Source of the DNA: Thysanoteuthis rhombus | Lineage: Eukaryota; Mollusca; Cephalopoda; Oegopsida; Thysanoteuthidae | Direction: 5' to 3' | DNA: 64,000 nt | Assembly (NCBI GenBank): GCA_963457665.1 | Contig: OY735219.1 | Location: 39,494,477-39,558,476, forward strand | Shown here: positions 55,164 through 64,000 of the stretch, piece by piece | How positions within the stretch are numbered: the stretch's first letter is position 1 | How the letters are laid out: the number at the start of each line of letters is the position of its first letter | The notes under the pieces: model-generated | Database searches by the model: none | Seen by the model: the letters and a program-made list of their open reading frames with translations, nothing else | Told to the model about the DNA's origin: nothing | Made by a program: the position numbers and the translations under genes

Positions 55164-55815
55164 AAGATACTGGGATGCTTATGCTTTGATAGCAGAAACT
55201 GCAGAGGATCTACAAAATATGTTAGGTGATCTAAACAGGGAAAGCCAAAAGATAGGTTTAAACATGAACGAATCAAAAAGATGAAAGTAATATTCAGTGG
55301 ATTAGTCTCATAAAAGACAATAAGAATAGATGTAGAAGCCTTAGAAAAATTTAAGAAATATGTTTACCTAGGTCTGGCGATAAAGCTGGAGAAAGACCAC
55401 GGAAATTAAATAAGATGGCCCATAACAAATGTATGGAAAGCTGGTAATATAAAGAACCTTGCAAAAACAAACTTGGAATAGAGTGAAGAGTAATGGAAAG
55501 AAAAATGTTGAGAATAACTCCTGATAACGGAAAAGATCAACCTGGGTCCAAGAGAGGACCAAGGTGAGGGATATCATGTACGTAATCGAGCAACAAAAAT
55601 GGAGATGTGCAGGGCAAATAGAAAGATAGATAAAACTGATGGAGTAAAAAGATAGCCGAATGAGACAGCAAACACAGTAGGAAAAGACCAGACACAAGAT
55701 GGAGAGTCAAGAAGAAAAGGTTTGTCAGAAAGACATGAAAGAGATTAGCACAATTGCAATCATCATGAGAGGAGATGAGAAAGGCTTTACCCAGCAATAC
55801 ACTTATAACGGCTGA
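55164..55815 (+). mobile_element. LINE-B (second RTE-like subfamily), 3' fragment
   Basis: Begins at palm motif C: WDAYALIAETAEDLQNMLGD (YADD-x-ALIAE-like, with the DD altered), then LNRESQKIGLNMNESK, VEALEKFKKYVYLG, a shifted VERKMLRITP-like block, TKVRDIMYVIEQQKWRCAGQ and NHHERR-ERLYPAIHL. The end is GGCTGATGACGTTGATGTTG. The order and the Q-K-W-R-x-AG-x-I block match RTE-clade LINEs common in animals, but the sequence is clearly distinct from family A. Frameshifts are frequent. Confidence 0.85.
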
Positions 55816-55924
55816 TGACGTTGATGTTGATCTATCATTTTTACAGCGAATGATGGTATCTAAATCTAAAAAATTAAATTCATAAAAAATGTTATTAGCA
55901 AGAACTTGACAAAAAAGAAACTCC

Positions 55925-56125
55925 TGAGAAAATAATTTTTCCCAAATAAGATATCATGTGCGTAAAGATGTTCCCAATGAAAACTATAATCTGAAAGAAA
56001 TATCTTGCGTGTGCAACTGTTTTTAGAGGTTTCCAGTGAAAATTGTAATTTTTTGAAAAATATTACGTGTCTACAAAATTTTTCTGGGAAAAACTGTCGT
56101 TCAAAAGTTTCCAGTGATAAACTAT
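55925..56125. repeat. Degenerate tandem repeat, about 58 bp x 3
   Basis: Units near 55958, 56008 and 56067 share CGTGTG/CGTGTC starts, (G)TTTCCAGTGAAAA-like centres (CCCAATGAAAAC, TTCCAGTGAAAATTG, TTCCAGTGATAAAC) and T-rich ends. The minus strand is open for 88 codons across it with three matching stretches (SLETFERQFF, SLETSKNSCT, HWEHLYAHDI), which reflects the DNA repeat. No known protein. Confidence 0.5.
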
Positions 56126-56334
56126 TCTTCACACTCTCCCTACTTCAGTACTTGAGTTCAGGCTGTGGTTTCACTAAGTCAGATTTACCTTGGGCACTTC
56201 TGAAATACCGCCATTATAATACAAATAGAAAAAAAAAAGGTTGATACTGTCAGAAAAATCACTCTGAAAGTTTATTTTTTATTGGATTTGATATCTGCTT
56301 TGTTGGTATTTTGTTGTAACTTTCCCCGAAGTGC

Positions 56335-56485
56335 CTTCAAAACAACAACAACCGGAACATAGACATATCATTTCTTGGAAACATATCCACGGTTGTCAGC
56401 CAACCATAGGTATGTTTTCAAAAAATATACGGTTGTTGTTGTTATGACCAACCATAGATATGTTTTCTAAGAGAAAAGTAAAAAA
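56335..56485. repeat. Mixed inverted and direct repeat
   Basis: AACAACAACAACCG at about 56341 is inverted relative to CGGTTGTTGTTGTT at about 56431. In addition CAACCATAGGTATGTTTTC (56402) and CAACCATAGATATGTTTTC (56451) form a direct repeat 49 bp apart. Confidence 0.6.
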
Positions 56486-56489
56486 AAAA

Positions 56490-57160
56490 ACGATTGTCAA
56501 ATTGAATCTCTAACTTTCCCATATTGCATCAACCACAACTATTTTATCAATTTCTTTTTCAAAATAAATGAATAAATGTTAACTTTAAAATTGCAAACGA
56601 AATCTCATCACTTCATCACGCGCAAGTCTTATTTCTCTAATTTTTTTTTCTATTTACGCCACTTAACTTAATAATCTTTAACTCAATATACATTAACTTA
56701 ATAATCGTTTTCAGACCTATATTATGATCGAGAAATATTTCCTTTGAAATTAATTTTAGTTGCTAGAAATTAGATATATGCAAATTAGCTAACTGAACAA
56801 ATTCACTTAAGCGGATTCTGTCGGAATATATTACAAATGTTAGAAGAATATTTTATATGTATCTCTACCTTATCTCACGTTGTGTTGTGTGCACTTACAT
56901 ATTGACTGGTGGACGGTTCACTGAATTCATATGAAAAGAAGATGAGCAAAGATTAATTTCTTTTTTTGTGAGGGCCCCATGCACTTGGCTCCTTAAAATT
57001 CTCACCCATTTTTATCTGTGGAGATTATAAATTATTCAAAACATGAAACTCATGCAAGGTGTCTTCAAATATAGTCTTAAATATGATCGATATCTGGAGA
57101 TTTTTATAAGTAAAATTGAAAATTTAGTTGAAGCCATATATAGTAAACTTGAAAAAAACA
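56490..57160. other. Unassigned AT-rich DNA
   Basis: CTTAATAATC occurs twice around 56666-56707 (ACTTAATAATCTTTAACTC and ACTTAATAATCGTTTTCAG), a small direct repeat. Otherwise nothing. Confidence 0.35.
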
Positions 57161-57164
57161 AACA

Positions 57165-57560
57165 TTAATCAAAACTGTCAACATGGGTTTTTAACAGTTT
57201 TCAAGTTGGTCTGGCTGGCTACGTATGTGTGATGCTACATCAATGTAGCTACAGGGCTGAAAAGCTAAATATGTGCTTATAAAGCCATGAAAAAACGTTT
57301 TTTTCTTTGTTTTTTGAAAATTCTTCCTCTACATAGGATATTAAAGGGGAGATTCAGTTTGCAATATAACTTGATGTTAAACTGACTGTTGGTGTCCACT
57401 GCTTCAAAAAAAAAATTCAGACTTATTCTAATAATCACTGTCCAGCGAAAGGTAGGATAAGTAATTTATTCATTTTTTTAATTGATCACCGGCAACCCGG
57501 CATACTGCCAAAAGATTTTGTCACATGGCAGTTTCCATTGAGTGACTAACGAGACCTGTT
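57165..57560 (+). repeat. Family R copy, near full length
   Basis: CATTAATCAAAACTGTCAAC, CAGTTTTCAAGTTGGTCTGG, GTAGCTACAGGGCTGAAAAG, CACTGTCCAGCGAAAGG, ATTGATCACCGGCAACCCGG, GGCAGTTTCCATTGAGTGAC and TAACGAGACCTGT. Confidence 0.88.
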
Positions 57561-57656
57561 TTTATAGTTTCTTTCTCAATTTCCTTTTTCTAGAAAAATC
57601 ACTGTGGTGATTCATTCTCTTTTCATCCCATGAATTGAGTTAAATACTTGAATAAA

Positions 57657-57962
57657 CTGGTCAGGTTAGTCATCCAAAAGAAACCATCTCAAAACCAACA
57701 TCTTTAAACTTTCACCACAAACTAACCTTCCACTAAAAACCTTCCAGGGGGATATTTAAAAAAAAACAAACCAAAAATGTTTTTCCAGATGTTATAAGAA
57801 CCAAAAGCTTAAATTTTCAGCCCTCTAGTTTCATTAGTGCAGCCCATAATGTGCAACAGATACACAGATAGATTGTCAGCCAACCAGCCTGTCTAAGTCA
57901 TTTGAAAACTGAAAAAACCTGTATTGCAGTTTTGGGTGACATTATTGATTAACATTTATAAT
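57657..57962 (-). repeat. Family R copy with internal deletion
   Basis: In plus orientation: GGTCAGGTTAGTCATCCAAA, GAAACCATCTCAAAACCAAC, then a jump to ACAAACTAACCTTCCACTAA, AAAACCTTCCAGGGGGATAT, GTCAGCCAACCAGCCTGTCT and TGGGTGACATTATTGATTA. Confidence 0.8.
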
Positions 57963-58142
57963 ATGCTCTCTTGGATACTTGATTAACTTAATTATTCACT
58001 GGAACATTTGTGGTCTTGAAATGACCATTAAAGTTTCGGGAAAAAAAAATTTAAAAAAGGTTATTTTGTAAAGATGAGACAAATCCTGAGAAGAACCAAA
58101 ATATTTGCATTTTTTTGTCCTGGACTAATTGAATATTCTAGA

Positions 58143-58215
58143 ACATGGGTTGGCAACCTTCTGCCCGCAGACCAGGTTCAACCCATGAAGAGTTTTTAAC
58201 TGGTCCCTTTGCAAA
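58143..58215. mobile_element. Possible hAT-type terminal repeat
   Basis: GAACATGGGTTGGCAACCTT, then CTGCCCGCAGACCAGGTTCA, resembles the GGGTCGGCAACC-x-x-x-GCCCGCGG ends of hAT (Charlie-like) transposons. No matching right end or transposase was recognised nearby. Confidence 0.35.
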
Positions 58216-58629
58216 TATTAGGATATTATGCTTACCTTTTTATGTTTAAAAATTCCTTCTGTTTTATATACTCAAAAGAAGCTTTGATTTAAATATATTG
58301 CAACTGAATTGAATTCTTTGAGTACTAATAGCCATCTTCGGTCAAGAACAAATAATTGTCTAACATACGTTATTCATTGACACGAGGCAAAATATAAGTA
58401 GATGTATTCAAATTTTATCTAATTCCCACACGTCAAGCATTCTTACAGCATTTGCTTGGCTCACTGTTTACTCATTTACATGCAAACCTGCCCACAGCAA
58501 CAGAAATGACTTCTGTCACTTCACTCAGATTATCATCTAATCTTGAAAGAATTGCTTAACTTCCAAATGTTCATTTGCTGAGTATCTGTTGGAATAGCTG
58601 GGAACTATATTTAACCATAATTACCCCAT

Positions 58630-59000
58630 AAGACAATGATCACCATGACCCAGTGGTGGAGTGCTTACCCCCAGTTTGGTAGAGTGTGGATCAATCCACC
58701 ACTGAGTTATGCCAAAGACTTTAAAATGGTACTCAGTGTTTCTCCAATAGATCAGGAGTTGAGGATCCTCTCCCATAAACCAAGGAGTTATGGAAAAATT
58801 TCATCGGATACACTAATTCTTGTAAGATTGTCCAACTTAAACGATATCAAGCTTGGTCAGTATGTAGTTTGGTGACCGTTGGGGAATACCCGGAGTTGTA
58901 AGCAGAAAATAGGTCTTAAAAATCTTGCCAATGAGTACATAACTCCGCAACGCCCTCGATGAGAGTTCAAGCCAAGAATGATGATGTAAATATACGTATA
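58630..59000 (+). repeat. tRNA-derived SINE
   Basis: GACCCAGTGGTGGAGTGCTT has the A-box pattern, and GTGGATCAATCCACCACTGA sits where a tRNA T arm and B box belong (degenerate). They are followed by GTTATGCCAAAGACTTTAAA and ATGGTACTCAGTGTTTCTCC, a body I recall from SINEs of several invertebrates. The 3' end near 58975 has AATGATGATGT, like the TGA tail of the RTE LINEs here, which suggests mobilisation by such a LINE. The 79-codon open frame over it is not a gene. Confidence 0.6.
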
Positions 59001-59044
59001 ACAAGACAAATCAATTGTACAAGCTAGGTATCTTCCCATCTGTT

Positions 59045-59770
59045 ACACTTTTCATAGCCTCTGGAAATTTCTGCAAATTCTTGCAATAACATTACTGATT
59101 GAAAAATTATCATTCTATTTCTTCAAGGCAGATTTGACAGTTTTCCATCAGCTATCGTATGTATGTTGCAGTTTTTGTGATAAGAGATGTATTGAATTTC
59201 CTTGCTCTTAGGGCATTCTATGAAAAGTGGCCATTAATGAAATATCCGGAAATGGAAAATGTCTGAAACAAGAGTGACATGCATTTCAGCAGAGAAAAAA
59301 AAGGCAAGTAAAGGGGTATAACATCATTAAACTGAAAACTTTTGGCTAAGCAATTCCGTGTCACAAACTTTGTTAGCCTTTTGCCGACACTGCAACATTT
59401 ATAGCTTGACAACTTCTAATTGAATTTCTCAAACAAGGTATTGTTACTGGTCAACTATTCTTTCAAGCTAGCGTCTGAAACTTTGTTATTTTCATTAGAA
59501 CATTTCGGGTGGTGTAATCTTTGAACTCTCCCAGGGGTATTTTCAACAGGAACCTTTTGTTTTATATGTATACACACAGCTACACATTAACTATTTCAAA
59601 AAAAATTCTCAAATCATATAAATCAAAAAAGTCCAATGAGACAGATTCACCCTAGAATTTCTTAGTAAGTTGATTAGAGCTCCTATTTGATATTCAGGGA
59701 AAAAAAAATGAATTTAAAATTAAAAAACGAGTCTGGAATTCAAGCAGCTATAGAAAAAGAAATATGAATA
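59045..59770. other. Unassigned DNA
   Basis: No gene motif or repeat similarity seen. Confidence 0.35.
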
Positions 59771-59796
59771 TATCCCTGAATTTTGTGCTTTTCTCT

Positions 59797-60055
59797 GATT
59801 GGATCAGTTTTCCTTGAAATTTTTAAAAGCTGTTATCTTTCAAAAACAAATGATTCTAAATTACTTGAAATACAAACTATGCTTATGAGAAAAGTGGAAC
59901 AGATCCTTCTTGCTGGAATCCTTTCATCAACTTTCCAGCTGAAGATTGCAAAGGTTCATCAATTATTTGTTGTAATAACGAGAAATAGTGCATTGAAGAA
60001 TCATTTCATCTCTTTGCTCTCTCTGCTGGGAATGGAAGAATCTAATTGTAACTGA
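59797..60055 (+). other. Weak exon candidate, alpha-helical peptide
   Basis: Open for 90 codons to a TGA at 60053. It contains FLEIFKSCYLSKTNDSK, LLEIQTMLMRKVEQILLAGI, AKVHQLFVVITRNSALKN and LLSLLGMEESNCN: amphipathic, Leu-rich and less repeat-like than other frames here. A GATTGGATCAG acceptor-like site precedes it. No domain is recognised and no donor is needed if it is terminal. There is no obvious poly(A) signal directly after. Confidence 0.2.
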
Positions 60056-60059
60056 TTGT

Positions 60060-60805
60060 CAGAGCTTTAGAGTTAGGAGCTTAAGGTGTAGCAAATGGAG
60101 TGCTTAACCTCGGTGAACTTTTCCTGTAATGCCGTCTCATTTTTATTTTGGGGCAGTGGTTGGTGAGATGATACGCTAATGTGAATGGCTCCAGAAATCA
60201 ACAGCTTGGTTATAGCACTGCCGATCAAAATGTGTATTGATAACATCAGATGAAATGAAAATCAGTGCAGTCGAAGGAAGTCCCACTTGGAAGTACCGAG
60301 GGGTAGTGGGCTAAAACATTGAATGAAAGAGTATGTCTTTATTTTTAGCTCACTGCAATTTATAACTTTAGTTCGGTAATGTTGAAGAAACTATTTTACT
60401 AAAATGACTGATATTTTTTCATTTTTGCAAGCAATACCAAATCAATGTATTATCAGCGGTGTACCATATAGGGGATGCAACCCCTCTTCATGCTGTTTCT
60501 GTCTGCATATTTCTTCCAGGGTTGTCAAATCAGCCATTTTTTTGGCTAGATCCGGCAGTTTTTATCCAATTTAGCTAATAAAGATATACAAATCTGGTAA
60601 GTTTAATAGAGATAAATGTTAATTTTTTGTCCTGGAATCTCAATACATAATTATTTCATTTGATAATAATTATCTTAGACATGAGGGAACAAACCAAACC
60701 AAGTATATAAATTTCTGTGTTTGATTGTTTATTAGATTAAAAACCTTTGAAACAGCTTTGCTAAGAGGTTTAGTACTTCAAACTCTAGAGTCTACAATAA
60801 AGCAA
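60060..60805. other. Unassigned DNA
   Basis: 60150-60310 is GC-richer (GGGGCAGTGGTTGGTGAGAT, GGAAGTCCCACTTGGAAGTA) and may be an unrecognised repeat. 60515-60560 (GGGTTGTCAAATCAGCC, GGCTAGATCCGGCAG) also looks repeat-like. No gene. Confidence 0.35.
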
Positions 60806-60809
60806 GTAT

Positions 60810-61067
60810 CTATTGGATTTTTATGCATTTTAGGTATCCAATTTCATCTATTTCAAGTCCTAGCTTTTCACATAATATGATGTTATTAAATATAATATTG
60901 TCTGGTTCCCAAGTAGGTACTTTAGATGTGGATGATGGAGTTCCTATTAAGCCTACTTCACACAATATCCTTTGAATATAATATTTTTTACGTATAAATG
61001 CTATATTATTTGCCGCTTTGTCAATAAGGACTATAAGAAATTTATTTTGAAGTTCTGAGAGATCTAC
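60810..61067 (-). pseudogene. Penelope-like element, N-terminal RT fragment
   Basis: Open for 85 codons on the minus strand between an upstream in-frame TAA (61068-61070) and a TAG (60810-60812). It reads VDLSELQNKFLIVLIDKAAN, NIAFIRKKYYIQRILCEVGL and IIFNNIILCEKLGLEI. IDKAANN-x-AFI-x-KKYY followed by a C-E-x-G-L block and a D-NII-x-N-N...C-E-K spacing is the conserved entry to the reverse transcriptase of the same Penelope-like family whose C-terminal half lies at 7.1-8.3 kb. The following LPKLHK block is lost. Non-functional fragment; the family call rests on this single motif region. Confidence 0.7.
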
Positions 61068-61079
61068 TTATACTTGAGA

Positions 61080-61720
61080 ATTTTTCAGCGCCAAACTCAT
61101 ACGTATAAATATAGTCTAGATAGCTTCACGGCTTTGAATACTAAACATCAAGAAACTTTTTCAAAAGTTTTTGGGTCACTTCAGTCACTTATCTGTCAAT
61201 GCAATATATGTCATTTTCTGCAGTGTTTTTTCCTCTATTTTACATATACTTTGTTGTTCTGTCATTTTATATAGGGGTGCATTGTATTGTAGTATCATTT
61301 TAAACTACACATTTTTTTTTTGAAACAGGGCTTACTTACATATGTTATACAAAAAACGTATTTTACGATGGGGGATCAGTAAATATAACAACAGACATGA
61401 CTCATTGTTCATGTCATTTCTGTTGAATGTTCCCCCATGTGAATACTAAATCCATTTTGTTGGTTTCAATTTCAGACTCTATGCAAACCAGCTTATGATA
61501 TCATCTTTAAGAATACTAATAACACAGAAAAACTTCTTCGAGTTGATTCTCTACCAATGTATTCAACCAAAATATTCAACAATTTTTTCTACTAACCTTA
61601 AAGTTAATTTTCCTATGTTGTGTACCATGAAGCTTCCATTAATTGTTTTTTTTACTTTCAGTTATCAAATAAATATCCTTGTATACATGGTTGAAACAAA
61701 ACAAAGCCACTCTCTAGTGG
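61080..61720. other. Unassigned DNA
   Basis: No gene motif. A 111-codon frame at 61495-61830 has no domain and runs through an (AT)n site. Confidence 0.35.
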
Positions 61721-61725
61721 GTAGT

Positions 61726-61745
61726 AATATATATATATATATATG
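61726..61745. repeat. (AT)10 microsatellite
   Basis: A pure TA run. GAAAGGAGATTATTGGCTCA follows, and GAACCAATAATTTC appears inverted about 130 bp further on (ATTGGCTCATTACA versus TGTAATGAACCAAT): a short imperfect inverted repeat. Confidence 0.85.
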
Positions 61746-62132
61746 GAAAGGAGATTATTGGCTCATTACAATGTGGACCACTCTGTGTCTCTGTGTCCCT
61801 TGGCTAAGATTATTCAAATGTGTCTGTTAGTCAAGAAATCTTAATTTGAAACTGAGCAGTCTACACTGTAATGAACCAATAATTTCATTGTAATATTAGT
61901 TTAACTGTTCTACTTTCAAGTATTAGGTACCTTGAAATAAAGAAATTGCAAGATATTCATGAATTTTTAACATATTTGCTATTCTCCCTATATATCTATA
62001 CATCTATATATATATAAGAACTCAATGACAAAATATACAGGTAATGCATTAATTAGATCTTAGTTTAAAAAAAAGTGCTCAATACCATCAGTTATAAAAT
62101 GAGTAATGTTTTCTTTGAATGGTTCATTGCAG

Positions 62133-62220
62133 ATTGTACACTCTGTTTCACTTGAAAAAGATTTTCAAATGAAAAGTGAGCCAGAATGTGCAATCTGTAA
62201 TGAAGCATTGAAAAAAACCT
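62133..62220 (+). other. Weak exon candidate with a C-x-x-C motif
   Basis: Directly after a TTGAATGGTTCATTGCAG acceptor-like site the frame reads IVHSVSLEKDFQMKSEPE then CAICNEALKKTLV. The first pair of a RING/zinc-ribbon-like C-x-x-C is followed by charged residues. A long (AT)n begins at 62237, so no partner exon or donor can be placed. It could be a real small exon or chance. Confidence 0.2.
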
Positions 62221-62231
62221 TAGTCTTTTTC

Positions 62232-62236
<5 letters not shown>

Positions 62237-62275
<39 letters not shown>
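62237..62275. repeat. (AT)n microsatellite
   Basis: About 19 TA units. Confidence 0.95.
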
Positions 62276-62279
<4 letters not shown>

Positions 62280-62625
62280 TAAAATATATAAAATGTAAGT
62301 GATTTTAGTCATTTCAAAAGTCAGTTTTAGCTACTGATAACAAAACATACTTAGAAACGCTGATTTCTTCCCTTATTAAACGCACACACCCACTTTATAG
62401 ACAAATCAAAGGCCTGTGTATTCACTTTGTTGGTAAATTAGAGGCCTGCAACCTCTTATGAAAATGTTAGGTATCAATATTTCCTAATTGATTTTTCACC
62501 TATATCTTTTACAAAATCCAGCGGAGTTTCAAACAGGTGAAAGAGGTGCCTGAACATTTTTTGTTCTCTTTTTTTACTCCTCAGTTTCTTTGGAGAAGTC
62601 CTCTTCATCATCTGGTTGAGCTTGC

Positions 62626-62985
62626 TCAGATTCTATTGACTCTAACATGCCCCCATCTCAATCTTGCATAGGTTGGCACAGTCACATCCTGTATCGGTGC
62701 ATAGTTAGTTGATGTATGTTCCACAAGGGTGACCAACACTTCTGTGTTCTTGGCATGATGTCCTGAGGAGGGCAATGCTGATGAGTTCTCCTTTCGCTCT
62801 CCAGCTCTGTCCAGCAAAATGCTGGTGCTTCTCCCTGATGACTTTTGATGTTGCAGGAAGAAGTATTGGTTTGTCCTGGAGGACATTTTCAACAAGCTTC
62901 TTCATTATGGCTTCACCATTAACTGTGGAATTGAGGTCAGGTGAATTTCGTGGCCATCTGCCAAATCCATTATTTCAGAAAAAGC
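62626..62985 (-). pseudogene. Tc1/mariner-superfamily transposase relic
   Basis: The minus strand reads FGRWPRNSPDLNSTVNGEAI near 62975-62915 and then MKKLVENVLQDKP. W-P-x-NSPDLN-x-x-(E/V)N is the signature around the third catalytic residue of Tc1/mariner transposases, and the following helix matches the position of the usual K-x-x-V block. The rest (RAKGELIS, TSCQEHRSVG) has no assigned match. The usual E after DLNP-x is changed (TVN). The first two catalytic Asp blocks were not found. Decayed. Confidence 0.55.
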
Positions 62986-63117
62986 ACTGCATGCATAATT
63001 GTCAATCCTGTCAGGTTACATCAAGGGCAATTGTGACCTTCCTTGTTTCAAAATGGAGATTACTCTATAGAGTGGTCAGCGCTGATGGTGAATTTGAAGT
63101 CAAAGAAGTAGACCAGA

Positions 63118-63180
63118 ATAACCCTAACCTTAACCCTAAAAATATCAACCCTCACCCTAACAATACTAATACTAAAAAAC
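63118..63180. repeat. Interstitial telomere-like repeat patch
   Basis: AACCCTAACCTTAACCCTAA, then CAACCCTCACCCTAAC and degenerate ACTAATACTAA: three to five imperfect CCCTAA units within 60 bp, far short of a telomere. Confidence 0.6.
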
Positions 63181-63390
63181 CTTAATACTGCAGCTGGTGG
63201 TAGCTATTTTGAATCAGGAAAGTTGATATTAGCCGATTCAAGAATGTGCACTCTTTTTGGAGCCAAACATTCAGCTGCAAAAACAAGCAGGTTTTATTTT
63301 GAGACACCCTTTAAAGCAAGTTCAGTTCACCTGAAACTGTGATTTTATATCCAGCAATTTAACGTAGTTCTATGTTGACTGAAACAGAAG

Positions 63391-63718
63391 ACAGGTCTGG
63401 TTAGTCACTCAATAGAAACTGTCACATGACTAACCTCTTTTGGCAGAATACAGTGTTTGAGGTGACCAATTAAAAAAAATGGAAGAAGGGATGATCAATG
63501 CACAAGTTTCTTTTCAGTAGGATCAGTTTAGCATGAACCTTAATTGGAAATTGAACCCTAACAAAAAACTTACCGGGGAGGATTTTTTTTTTCTAAAAAG
63601 AAGTTTTTCCTAGACATTATGAGTAAATGTTGATATGGCCTATACATGTGAAGTTAGCTGGATCAGCTTAAAGACTGAAGAAACCTATTTTGATAGTTTT
63701 GGTTGTCGGTTTCTAATA
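63391..63718 (-). repeat. Family R copy, internally shortened
   Basis: In plus orientation it opens ACAGGTCTGGTTAGTCACTC then AATAGAAACTGTCACATGAC, the best-preserved 3' terminus in the window. It has GACCAATTAAAAAAAATGGA, TCAGTTTAGCATGAACC and CTAGACATTATGAGTAAATG, and ends ACCTATTTTGATAGTTTTGG then CGGTTTCTAATA. The GATCACTGCCC part is deleted. Confidence 0.88.
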
Positions 63719-63719
63719 T

Positions 63720-64000
63720 TCATCTAAACTTTGGTGTCATATCTTATAAATGTAAAGTTATCAATGTCTTCATTAACTTTTCATATTTTATAGAATGAGA
63801 AATGACATAACTTACAAGACAGGTTATCCAAATTTTTACTATTTGAAACACTTAATATCTACTCAATTTAATCATCAGTTGCCAAACCTGACCCACAACC
63901 AGACATTAACTCGATATGATTGATGATTTCTAGTATATATCAGTCACTATCTGGAACCAGGACAAATTAACGAAACGTCAAAATAAACTAAGATATCTCA
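63720..64000. other. Unassigned AT-rich DNA to the window end
   Basis: Nothing recognised. Confidence 0.35.

Noticed and set aside
62775-63185. A 136-codon plus-strand frame ending in an Asn/Pro repeat
   Set aside because: Its first half is the antisense of a transposase relic and its end translates a telomere-like repeat.

Overview
The window is repeat-rich, AT-rich animal nuclear DNA. I find no intact protein-coding gene and no bona fide RNA gene. The longest recognisable reading frames are all broken copies of transposable elements. The mix points to an invertebrate, most likely a mollusc and perhaps a cephalopod: RTE-type LINEs with TGA-repeat tails, a Penelope-like element, hAT and mariner/Tc1 relics, tRNA-derived SINEs, very long AT/AC/GT microsatellites and telomere-like patches. 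That placement rests on general resemblance and was not tested by search.

Layout. 1-330 is a 102-bp tandem repeat running off the left edge. 1.7-3.8 kb holds a hAT (ZBED/SCAND3-type) transposase relic, a LINE fragment and an internally deleted mariner relic, the last two abutting. 4-7.1 kb holds copies of a tRNA-like SINE and two large microsatellite blocks. 7.1-8.3 kb is the C-terminal half of a Penelope-like element (reverse transcriptase catalytic box plus GIY-YIG domain). About 1 kb of microsatellite separates it from a 2.2-kb LINE. 13-16 kb holds another microsatellite, a diverged direct duplication and a LINE that kept its endonuclease and lost its reverse transcriptase. 18-25.5 kb carries six LINE 3' pieces in both orientations. 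25.5-31 kb is mostly unassigned. 32.3-35 kb is the longest LINE copy. From 35 kb to the right end the dominant feature is a dispersed repeat of about 430-450 bp, here called family R (about 28 full or partial copies in the window, roughly 9 kb by my tally), which I do not recognise. LINE pieces, a MITE nested in one R copy, SINEs, a second Penelope-like fragment and a Tc1/mariner-like relic lie among the R copies.

Relations between elements. LINE family A supplies the endonuclease and reverse transcriptase that would once have copied itself. All copies here are 5'-truncated, frameshifted or internally deleted, so none looks active. Family R and the MITE have no coding capacity and must have depended on proteins encoded elsewhere. 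Three short stretches with splice-like signals (47.5, 59.8 and 62.1 kb) are the only hints of host exons, and all are weak. The best candidates for something undescribed are family R and the MITE inserted into it.
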